Below are positions 27,471 to 34,440 of a stretch of 34,440 bases of DNA, piece after piece. The notes beneath the pieces were generated by a model, which was given only the letters and a program-made list of their open reading frames with translations, was not told where the DNA came from and did no database searches. This DNA is from Devosia sp. (GTDB lineage: Bacteria > Pseudomonadota > Alphaproteobacteria > Rhizobiales > Devosiaceae). The position numbers and the translations under genes were made by a program. Each line of letters begins with the position of its first letter. Within the stretch, counting starts at the first letter, position 1. The stretch is from assembly GCA_015657675.1 (NCBI GenBank), contig JACDQI010000286.1, positions 1 through 34,440 on the forward strand, given 5' to 3'.

Positions 27471-29762
27471 ATGGAAATCGGTAAAGCCCTAAAGAGTCTG
27501 CGTTCGACCAAGCAGTCGCCCTCCGAGCCACGGCCAGAGGGTGAGGCGGTGGCTGCGGGCGTGGCTGTGGGCAATTCCTTGCAGACGGCGGTGCAGGACG
27601 CCCTTGCCGAGCCTGCAGGAGCAGAGAGTTCGCCCGCGCAGCGCAAGGCCGATCCCCTGCTGGGCGCACTGCAATATCTGGCGCGCCGCTGGGGCCGACC
27701 GGTATCGCGCGATGTGCTGCTTGCCGGCCTGCCGCTCAAGGATGGCTTGCTGACCGTAAAGCTGCTGCCGCGGGCGCTCGAGCGCATTGGGCTGACGCAG
27801 CAGCCCAAGCGCGTCGCCCTCCGCGATCTGGCGGAATTCGACATGCCGGCGCTGATTATCAGCCGCAAAGGCGCGCCGCTGGTGATTGTCGGCCGTATCG
27901 GACGCACCAGCCTTGCCGTCTATGACCCGCAGACCGGCACGGAAACCGAGATCCAGACCAACTCTGCCGAGTGGCGGTTCCGTCACCAGGTGATGGTCAT
28001 CAAGCCCAGCTCGAGCCGCGAAGGCGAGACCTGGGAAGGCGCCGACAACGGCGCCATGCAGCAGAAGCACTGGCTGCGCACGGCACTGGCCGGGCACTGG
28101 AAAAGCCTCTGGGTGGTCATGCTGGCGGCGGCCTTCATCAATATTTTCGCCATCGCGATGCCGCTCTTTTCGATGAACGTCTACGACCGCGTCTTGCCCA
28201 ACAAGGCGATCTCGACGCTCTGGGTGTTGGCGATCGGCCTCCTGATGGTGTTCGTCTTCGATTTCCTTCTCAAGATTGCGCGCGGCGCCATCATCGACCA
28301 TGCCGGCCGGCAGATCGATTTCCGGCTCTCCTCTGTGCTGTTCGACAAGGTGATGAACGCCTCGGTGTCGTCGCGCCCGGCCTCGACCGGCGCCTTCGTC
28401 AACCGCATCTCGCAATACGAAGTGCTGCGCGATTTCTTCACCTCGCACACGGTGGTGATGTTCGTGGACGTGCTGTTCATGGGCGTCTTCGTCTGGGTGA
28501 TCGCCATGCTGATCGGCTGGGTGGTGGTGTTCCCGCTCGCCGCGGCGGTGATTGCGATCGGCGGAACGCTGATCATCGGCTCGCGCTCGGCGGCGGTGGT
28601 CAAGGCAGCGCTGCAGGAGAGTTCGCTGCGCAACGCCATCCTGGTGGAATCGCTGTCGGCAACCCAGACGGTCAAGGCGGCGCGAGCTGAGGGGCAGTTC
28701 CAGTCCAAGTGGGAAGCCACGATCCTGGCGTCGTCGGACACCCAGAGCAAGATCAAGTGGCTGCAGTCGGTGGCAGGCCAGTTGACGGCGGTAGTGAGCC
28801 AGATCGCCAGCATCGGTATCATGATCGGCTCGACCTATTCGTTCTCGGAAGGCCAGACGTCGATGGGCGCCATCGTCGCCGCAATGATGCTGTCGAGCCG
28901 GGTGATCGCGCCGATCGCGCAGATTTCGGCAGCCATCCTGCGGATCAGTTCGGCGGTCGAGGCCTATGAGGCGCTCGACACCATCATGCGCCTGCCCGAC
29001 GAGCGGACGGTGCGCAAGAGCTTCGTCACCCGTGCCATCAGCGCCGGCAATATCGACTTCCGCAAGGTGCGGTTTGCCTATCCGGGTACCGACCACTATG
29101 TGCTCGACCAGGTGTCCTTCTCGATCAAGGCCGGCGAGAAGGTCGGCATTATCGGCCGCATCGGCTCGGGCAAGACCACGCTGGGACGCCTGCTGGTCAA
29201 TTTCTACGACGCACAGGAAGGCGAGATCCTGATCGATGGCGTCTCCATCCGTCAGTATCATCCGTCCGAACTCCGGCGTCAGGTGGGCCTGGTGCTGCAG
29301 GATCCGGAGCTCTTCAACGGCACGGTCAAGGACAACATCATCCTATCGGACCCCGAGGCCGATGATGCGCGGCTGATCGACGTGGCCCGCCGCGCCGGTG
29401 TCGAGGACTTCGTGTCGCGTCATCCGCTGGGCTTTGACATGCCGGTGGGCGAGCGCGGTTTCCTCCTCTCGGGTGGACAACGGCAGGCCGTGGCGCTGGC
29501 CCGGACCATGCTGATCAACCCCAAAATCCTCTTCCTCGATGAACCCTCGAGCTCGATGGATCTGGCGACCGAACGGCAGCTCATCGGCCACCTTAGCCGG
29601 AGCCTGGCGCCGGAGCACACGGTGCTGATCGCCACGCACCGGTTCAGCCTGCTCAATCTCGTCACCCGCATCATCGTGGTCGACAATGGCCGCATCGCCG
29701 CCGATGGGCCGCGCGACGCGGTGCTGGCACAGTTGCGGGCGCAAGGCGGAGGCGAGGCATGA
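27471..29762 (+). CDS. Type I secretion ABC transporter, LapB-like with degenerate C39 domain
   Basis: Inner-membrane ABC exporter energising secretion of the giant adhesin. Of 763 residues, the first 60 are disordered, about 60-190 form a peptidase C39-like domain (DPLLGALQYLARRWGRPVSRDVLLAGLPL) with no catalytic cysteine at the expected place, so it binds rather than cuts substrate; about 210-490 are the six-helix membrane domain (MPLFSMNVYDRVLPN); the rest is the ATPase with Walker A GRIGSGKTT (about 562-570), LSGGQRQAV (about 667) and Walker B ILFLDEPSS (about 686). LapB/LssB-type transporters with this layout export large RTX adhesins. The stop overlaps the adaptor gene (ATGA). Confidence 0.94.
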   Translation: MEIGKALKSLRSTKQSPSEPRPEGEAVAAGVAVGNSLQTAVQDALAEPAGAESSPAQRKADPLLGALQYLARRWGRPVSRDVLLAGLPLKDGLLTVKLLPRALERIGLTQQPKRVALRDLAEFDMPALIISRKGAPLVIVGRIGRTSLAVYDPQTGTETEIQTNSAEWRFRHQVMVIKPSSSREGETWEGADNGAMQQKHWLRTALAGHWKSLWVVMLAAAFINIFAIAMPLFSMNVYDRVLPNKAISTLWVLAIGLLMVFVFDFLLKIARGAIIDHAGRQIDFRLSSVLFDKVMNASVSSRPASTGAFVNRISQYEVLRDFFTSHTVVMFVDVLFMGVFVWVIAMLIGWVVVFPLAAAVIAIGGTLIIGSRSAAVVKAALQESSLRNAILVESLSATQTVKAARAEGQFQSKWEATILASSDTQSKIKWLQSVAGQLTAVVSQIASIGIMIGSTYSFSEGQTSMGAIVAAMMLSSRVIAPIAQISAAILRISSAVEAYEALDTIMRLPDERTVRKSFVTRAISAGNIDFRKVRFAYPGTDHYVLDQVSFSIKAGEKVGIIGRIGSGKTTLGRLLVNFYDAQEGEILIDGVSIRQYHPSELRRQVGLVLQDPELFNGTVKDNIILSDPEADDARLIDVARRAGVEDFVSRHPLGFDMPVGERGFLLSGGQRQAVALARTMLINPKILFLDEPSSSMDLATERQLIGHLSRSLAPEHTVLIATHRFSLLNLVTRIIVVDNGRIAADGPRDAVLAQLRAQGGGEA

Positions 29763-31090
29763 ACAAGCCGATCCTGCCGCGCGAGCTGGCGCCCCCCACC
29801 TATTCACTCGATGTGGATCGTCCGCCGCGCCAGTGGCTCTGGGTGATCTTTCTCGTCTGCGCGTTCCTCGCGGTGGCGCTCGGCTGGGCCGCGACGGCAG
29901 AGATCGACGAACTGAGCCGGGCCGAAGGCCGGGTGATCCCTTCGACCAAGACGCAGGTGATCCAGAGCGCTGAGGCGGGCGTGGTGGCCGATATTCTGGT
30001 GCGGCGCGGTGAGCAGGTCAAAAAGGGCCAGCAGCTGGTGCGCCTCGACGACACCACGACCACCTCATCGGCGGGTGAAGTCGAAGCCAAGGTCCGGGCG
30101 CTGCAGGCGCAGGTCGCACGGCTGCAGATTGAATATGAGGGCCGCGCCAGTGAGGGCTATGTCTGTCCACCTGACGTCTTGGCGGAAGTGCCGGCGGTCT
30201 GCGACAACGAGGCCAAGCTGCTGAAGGCGCGGCTCGATACGCTCGACCAGGGCAAGGACGTGTTGGGCCAGCGGGTCGAACAGCGCGAGCGCGAACTGTC
30301 TGAAGCGCTGACCAACAAAGTTCGCTTCGAGCAGTCGTTTGCGCTGGCCGAGGAAAAGCTCAAGCTGATCGAGCCGATGGCCGCCAAGAAGCTGGTGTCG
30401 CAGACCGAGTTCCTGGCGGCGCAGCGCGACGTCTCCGATACGCGCGGGCAACGCGATGCAGTGATCGAGTCCATCGCACGTCTGGAAGCGGGCGTGTCGG
30501 AAGCCAAGCTGCAGGTGCAGCAGGCCGACCTGCAGTTCCGGCAGGATGCGCTGAGCGATCTGACGCTGCGGCTGGCGGAGCTGTCGAGCGCCGAGCAGGC
30601 GTTGCGCGGCGCCAGCGACCGCGTCAGCCGCACCGATATCCGCTCGCCGGTCGACGGCATCGTCAACGAAATTGCCATCAACACGGTCGGCGGCTTCGTG
30701 CAGCCGGGCGAGCGCCTGCTCGACATCGTGCCGATGGAAGATACGCGGTTGGTCGAGGCGCGGCTCAAACCCTCGGACGTGGCGTTCGTGCTGCCCGGGC
30801 AGAAGGCCCAGATCAAGTTCACGGCCTACGATTTTTCGATTTTCGGCGGGCTACAGGGTGAAGTTCAAAGCGTCGGCGCGGACTCCATCATCGATCCGAA
30901 CACGCGCGAGACCTACTACGTGGTGCTGATCAAGGCGCCGGAATCGGTGCTGCACTATAATGGCGAGAACCTGCCGATCCTGCCCGGCATGGTGACGACG
31001 GTGGAAATCCTCACCGGCAAGAAGACCGTGCTGCAGTACCTGCTCAAGCCCATCAACAAAGCCCGCGACGAGGCGATGCGTGAGCGCTGA
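29759..31090 (+). CDS. HlyD/LapC-family periplasmic adaptor
   Basis: Membrane fusion protein linking the ABC transporter to the TolC-like channel. The 443 residues have one N-terminal membrane helix (about 27-47, WVIFLVCAFLAVALGWAAT), a lipoyl-like barrel half (VIPSTKTQVIQSAEAGVVADILVRRGEQVKKGQQLVRLD), a long coiled coil (about 100-280) and the second half-barrel with TDIRSPVDGIVNEIAINTVGGFVQPGERLLDIVP, ending in a beta-barrel. GGAGGCGAGG precedes the ATG that overlaps the ABC stop. Its tail overlaps the start of the regulator gene by 11 bases, so four genes are packed together. Confidence 0.95.
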   Translation: MNKPILPRELAPPTYSLDVDRPPRQWLWVIFLVCAFLAVALGWAATAEIDELSRAEGRVIPSTKTQVIQSAEAGVVADILVRRGEQVKKGQQLVRLDDTTTTSSAGEVEAKVRALQAQVARLQIEYEGRASEGYVCPPDVLAEVPAVCDNEAKLLKARLDTLDQGKDVLGQRVEQRERELSEALTNKVRFEQSFALAEEKLKLIEPMAAKKLVSQTEFLAAQRDVSDTRGQRDAVIESIARLEAGVSEAKLQVQQADLQFRQDALSDLTLRLAELSSAEQALRGASDRVSRTDIRSPVDGIVNEIAINTVGGFVQPGERLLDIVPMEDTRLVEARLKPSDVAFVLPGQKAQIKFTAYDFSIFGGLQGEVQSVGADSIIDPNTRETYYVVLIKAPESVLHYNGENLPILPGMVTTVEILTGKKTVLQYLLKPINKARDEAMRER

Positions 31091-31705
31091 TCAGCCCATC
31101 ACCCAGATCGTGCCGGCCGGCAGCGCGCCCGATAACGAGCTGACGCCGGAGTTCCGCGTCGTCATCACCGGCGAACGTCGTCGCGGCATCCGGCTCGAGC
31201 GGCTGTTTGGTCGTCTGCTGGGCGAGATCGCGAGCGGCGTGGGCAGAAGCGGTCGCGGCTGATCGCTTCGGTGCTTGAATCGGCCGGCGACAGTTCCGAG
31301 AACGCCGCGAGCATCCTGCGCTGCTTTGCCATCGACACCATCGACGCCGAGCGTGGCGTGCTGGCCGGTCGCTCGAGCAGCGCCTATGTCATCGGCCTCC
31401 TGCAGCAGGCCCCTATTCCGGCCTTTGCCATCAACCGGCAGAAAAAGCTGCATCAGGTGAACCAGGAGTTCATGCAGCTCCTGCGCGTCGTCTCCGGCGA
31501 CCCGACGCAACGGGTACAGGCCGACATCGTCCAGCTGACGCTGGAGACGCCGATCGAGGAGCTGTTCCAGCAGCTCTCGGAGGCCAATTCGGCCTACACT
31601 AACTACAGCATCCGCCTCGACAGCAAACAACGCCGCGGCCGCGCCAAGCTCGTCGCCGTGCCCCCGACTCCGGCGCAGATTCTGGTGGGCTATATCGTCT
31701 CGTGA
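31080..31705 (+). CDS. Predicted ribbon-helix-helix regulator with PAS-like C-terminus (one apparent frameshift)
   Basis: A protein of about 208 residues, read as one gene by restoring one base near 31244 (GVGQKRSRLIASVLESAG). Residues about 25-85 (ERRRGIRLERLFGRLLGEIA to ASILRCFAIDTID) match the layout of the RHH_4-type ribbon-helix-helix domain: strand with RxIRLE, helix FGRLLGEIAS, helix RLIASVLESA, then a closing hydrophobic strand with the sALR-like SILRCFAID. Residues about 95-205 look PAS-like: APIPAFAINRQKKLHQVNQEFMQLL followed by a strand-rich end. The start is the GTG at 31080, with GAGG upstream, overlapping the adaptor. It probably autoregulates the secretion operon or the adhesin. 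Domain assignments are from pattern only. Confidence 0.6.
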
Positions 31706-31899
31706 CGGTCGGAGAGTTAGACCTAGGTCTGATCATCTTCATATATTCCAGAATGCAGTCACATTAACGGTTAATCGCCGTCTCGCGCCCACCACATATC
31801 GGGCGATATGAATCTCATTTTCCCTACTTGAGCTCACTGCCCGGCAAATTTAGCACGGTGAACAAAGCTTTAATGTCTACCGTTTGATTTGGGGTTTTC
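31706..31899 (+). promoter_or_regulatory. Palindrome-rich promoter region of the adhesin gene
   Basis: AT-rich gap holding three perfect palindromes: AGACCTAGGTCT (31719-31730), ATTAAC-G-GTTAAT (31763-31775) and CATATCG-GG-CGATATG (31795-31810); AAAGCTTT (31864-31871) is a fourth short one. The CATAT half-sites recall the palindrome upstream of the tolC-like gene. These are good candidate operator sites for a dimeric regulator such as the ribbon-helix-helix protein encoded just before. GGGG, 4 bases before the adhesin ATG, may serve as ribosome site. Confidence 0.55.
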
Positions 31900-34440
31900 A
31901 TGACCGATCGGGACGATCGCGCCAATTTTGGGCGCAGCTCGCAGCAATTTAACGCGCTCACCCTGGACCTCCCGGTCGCCACTGCAGCGGCAACGCCTGA
32001 TGCACAGCGCGTCGCACAGGTGGTCGCCGCCGTCCCGCCGGCGACGGTCACGATTGCGCTGGAGGACGGCGTCATCGCCCGGCTGCCGGCCGATGCCGAC
32101 CTGTCGGTGCCTCGCGCCAACGGCGCCGACCTCGAGTTTGTTCAGCCCGACGGCACCGTGATCGTCATCACCGGCGGCGCCATCGCCAATCTCGTGCTGT
32201 TTATCGGCGATATCCAGATCCCGGCCGAAGCCGTGGCGCAGATCTTTGCTGCCAACGACATCCAGCCTGCAGCCGGCCCAGAGGGTGGCAACACCACGCC
32301 CGACGGCGCCAGCGGCAACTTCTCGGATCCCGGCGACCAGAGTGTCGGCAATGGGTTCCGGCAAAACAGCCTGTTGGACGATACCGGCTTTGGCTTCGGC
32401 TCCGGCCCCGGCTTTGCCCAGCAGACCAACAACACAGTGCCCGACTTCCCCGAAGGCGGCATCTTTGTGCGCTTGAGCGAGGAGGGCTTTACCGGCGGTA
32501 ACCCGGACGAAAACGTCTTCCCCAGCGATCAGACAAATCAGGCCAAGGTGCTCAATATCCCGTTTGGGCTCGTTGATGCTGAAGGCAATGACCTAACCTA
32601 TACGATGCGCGGGATCCCGTCCGTAAGCTGGTCGTCAGGCGGCATTACGATTGCTTGGGTCTTGTCTCCCGATGGAACAAGCCTGGTCGGCAGCGCCGGC
32701 GGGAACCCCATCATCGAAGTGCGCTTCAAAAACGCAGCCGACAGCTACACGATCACCCTCTCTGGGCCGATCGACCACCTCGACCCCGGTAGCGAGGACA
32801 CTCTGGGCCTGGTCCTTCCCATCCGCGTCGCCGAATACCAGAATTTCAGCGACAGCACGCTTACGCTCACGATCGAGGATGACTCGCCAAAGCTGAGCGG
32901 CAAGCCGGCAGAGCTCCGGGTGGACGAAGACGACATCGACACCAAGGGCGGCTCCCTCGGTTCTCAGCCCAATGATGGCACCGACCCCGACGGTTCAACC
33001 ACCGGCGACGCCGGCGTAGATACAGGCGGTCCCGCGACTGCGACTGGGTCATTGAAGGACGTCGTTCAGCCCGGCGCCGACGGTGACCTGACTTATGGCT
33101 TTCTCAGCGATGCCGTGGTCCGGTCATTCATGGAGACGCAGCAGCTGAAATCCGAAGGCGAGCTGTTGAGCTTTCAGGTGGTTGGCAACACACTCTATGG
33201 GTTTGCGAACCTGGCGGGTCCAGGCGGCAAGACCTACGACAAGTCCGAAGACCGCCTAGTGTTCACCCTAGAGGTGGATGGAAACACCGGAAGCTACACC
33301 TTCAAGCTGCATGACCAACTCGACCACGATCAGCCGGGGCAAGACTCGCTGCCGATCTATTTCGGCGGGGCCTTGCAGGCCTGGGACTACGACAAGGACC
33401 CGGTCATTTTCAGGGATGCCATCACCCTAAAGGACATGGTCGTCGTCACAGTGACCGATGATGTGCCCACTGCCGTTGCGGACACCGACGGGGTTCTGGA
33501 GGGCGCCAAGGCGACCGGCAATGTGTTGACCGATGCAAGTGTTGGCGACAACGGTGACGGGGACAAAGGCGCCGATATCGTCGGCGCCGACGACCCCCTT
33601 GTTGTGACGCGCTTCGTTGCCGGCACGCTCCAGGGTGACGTGCTGGCCGCTAATCTGGCTTCCCGGCCGGCCGGGCAATCCGTCCAAGGCCAGTATGGCA
33701 CGCTCAAGATAAACGCCGATGGCTCATATGAATATCAGGCGAACTCGAACCTCAACAATGCCTCTCCGGTAACGGACACCTTCACCTATACAATCAAGGA
33801 CAAGGACGGCGACCTGTCGTCTGCAACGCTCAGCCTTTCGGTGTCCGATGGAGCCAATCCGTCGGTGAAGGTCAACGCCACGGTCTTGCTCGATGAGGAA
33901 GGCCTCGGCACGGTCAACTCAACCGGCAGCAACCCTACCAGCAGTGCCGAGGCGAGCCAGGGGACCGTTTCCTTCCAGGCTGGGTCGGACAATATCGTCA
34001 AGCTTTCCTTCGGCTCGGTCGCCAATATCACCAAGAATGTCAACGGCATTGCCGGCGACGATGTGACCTGGGAGCGCACCTCCGATACGCAGATCATCGG
34101 CAAGATTGCTGGCATTACTGCAATCACCATCGTTCTGACGCCTCCTGCTCTCCCAATCGCCTGGGGTGCGCAGGGCAGCGCGACGGTTACAGTCACCTTG
34201 AGCGACAACTTCCCGCACCCGAACGGCAACTGGGAAAACAGCATTTCGCTGACGGGCCTCACGGTCGTGGCCGAGGATACGGATGGTGACGTCGCCTCGG
34301 CCAGTGTGACCATCAACATCAAGGACGACGTGCCGACTCTGGTGGTCAGCAAGAGCACATCGATCACCGTCGACGAGGACGATATCGATACGTCGTTCTC
34401 GAAGGGGTCAGCCCCCAACGACGGCGACCTCATCGACAAG
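31900..34440 (+). CDS. Giant T1SS-secreted repetitive adhesin, LapA-like retention module (3' end outside window)
   Basis: Open to the window end: 847 codons from the ATG at 31900. Residues about 50-120 (ATVTIALEDGVIARLPADAD, then DLEFVQPDGTVIVITGGAI and LVLFIGDIQIPAEAVAQIF) resemble the N-terminal module that holds LapA-type adhesins in the outer-membrane pore; it is followed by PAAG (residues 123-126), like the di-alanine site cut by LapG proteases. After a Gly/Asn-rich linker come large extender repeats: about 187-330 ends in SDSTLTLTIEDDSPKL; about 341-527 begins VDEDDIDT; about 527-650 is a VCBS-type repeat (YGTLKINADGSYEYQAN, DTFTYTIKDKDGDLSSATLSL); the next unit ends near 820, and VDEDDIDT recurs at 824. 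The RTX calcium-binding and secretion signal would lie beyond the window. Cell-surface adhesion or biofilm role is inferred. Confidence 0.85.
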   Translation, partial: MTDRDDRANFGRSSQQFNALTLDLPVATAAATPDAQRVAQVVAAVPPATVTIALEDGVIARLPADADLSVPRANGADLEFVQPDGTVIVITGGAIANLVLFIGDIQIPAEAVAQIFAANDIQPAAGPEGGNTTPDGASGNFSDPGDQSVGNGFRQNSLLDDTGFGFGSGPGFAQQTNNTVPDFPEGGIFVRLSEEGFTGGNPDENVFPSDQTNQAKVLNIPFGLVDAEGNDLTYTMRGIPSVSWSSGGITIAWVLSPDGTSLVGSAGGNPIIEVRFKNAADSYTITLSGPIDHLDPGSEDTLGLVLPIRVAEYQNFSDSTLTLTIEDDSPKLSGKPAELRVDEDDIDTKGGSLGSQPNDGTDPDGSTTGDAGVDTGGPATATGSLKDVVQPGADGDLTYGFLSDAVVRSFMETQQLKSEGELLSFQVVGNTLYGFANLAGPGGKTYDKSEDRLVFTLEVDGNTGSYTFKLHDQLDHDQPGQDSLPIYFGGALQAWDYDKDPVIFRDAITLKDMVVVTVTDDVPTAVADTDGVLEGAKATGNVLTDASVGDNGDGDKGADIVGADDPLVVTRFVAGTLQGDVLAANLASRPAGQSVQGQYGTLKINADGSYEYQANSNLNNASPVTDTFTYTIKDKDGDLSSATLSLSVSDGANPSVKVNATVLLDEEGLGTVNSTGSNPTSSAEASQGTVSFQAGSDNIVKLSFGSVANITKNVNGIAGDDVTWERTSDTQIIGKIAGITAITIVLTPPALPIAWGAQGSATVTVTLSDNFPHPNGNWENSISLTGLTVVAEDTDGDVASASVTINIKDDVPTLVVSKSTSITVDEDDIDTSFSKGSAPNDGDLIDK

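Noticed and set aside
27489-29261. 590-codon open frame antisense to the ABC transporter
   Set aside because: Shadow of the transporter reading frame; His/Arg/Asp-rich, no family features.

Overview
The window comes from a GC-rich alphaproteobacterium of the order Hyphomicrobiales (Rhizobiales), plausibly a Devosia-like genus; the genus is a guess from gene order. Evidence for the order: a pyruvate dehydrogenase E1-beta with its own N-terminal lipoyl domain, the run pdhA-pdhB-pdhC-lpd-lipA behind a septum-initiator gene, the run ppiD-trpE-trpG-trpD-trpC-moaC-moeA, and a DUF4169 gene. I found no tRNA, rRNA, CRISPR array or insertion sequence.

Region 1 (1-7753, minus strand) is central metabolism. 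A FtsB/DivIC-like gene is followed by pdhA, a small two-helix membrane protein, pdhB, pdhC, an SGNH hydrolase, lpd, two GlsB/YeaQ-type membrane proteins and the start of lipA. The lipoyl-bearing subunits, E3 and the lipoate-making enzyme lie together. Region 2 (7833-13905) is accessory: a GNAT gene broken by a stop codon, a secreted protein built of four Cys-paired repeats, a YgiN-like monooxygenase, a GT8 glycosyltransferase, an NAD-dependent epimerase, REP-like palindromes, a nucleotidyltransferase-fold protein and a glutathione peroxidase. Region 3 (13919-17784, minus) holds DUF4169, a GNAT, pyrG, secG with a long Ala/Thr/Pro tail, and tpiA. Region 4 (17986-25558, plus) is ppiD-trpE-trpG-trpD-trpC-moaC-moeA, with many start/stop overlaps. 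A 13-codon reading frame containing two Trp codons lies between trpE and trpG and looks like a tryptophan-sensing leader.

Region 5 (25559-34440, plus) is a type I secretion locus: a TolC-family outer-membrane protein, a LapB-like ABC transporter, a HlyD/LapC-like adaptor, a predicted ribbon-helix-helix regulator with a PAS-like C-terminus, and the first 847 codons of a giant repetitive adhesin. The adhesin N-terminus resembles the LapA retention module and carries a Pro-Ala-Ala-Gly sequence of the kind cut by LapG proteases. Perfect palindromes lie upstream of both the tolC gene and the adhesin gene, so the regulator may control its own secretion system and cargo.

Seven single-base frameshifts and one in-frame stop interrupt otherwise intact genes, including lipA, lpd and pdhB. 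Because these hit core enzymes whose downstream reading frame is perfectly conserved, they most likely reflect sequence errors in a draft assembly rather than decay. Coordinates of affected genes below span the whole interrupted gene.
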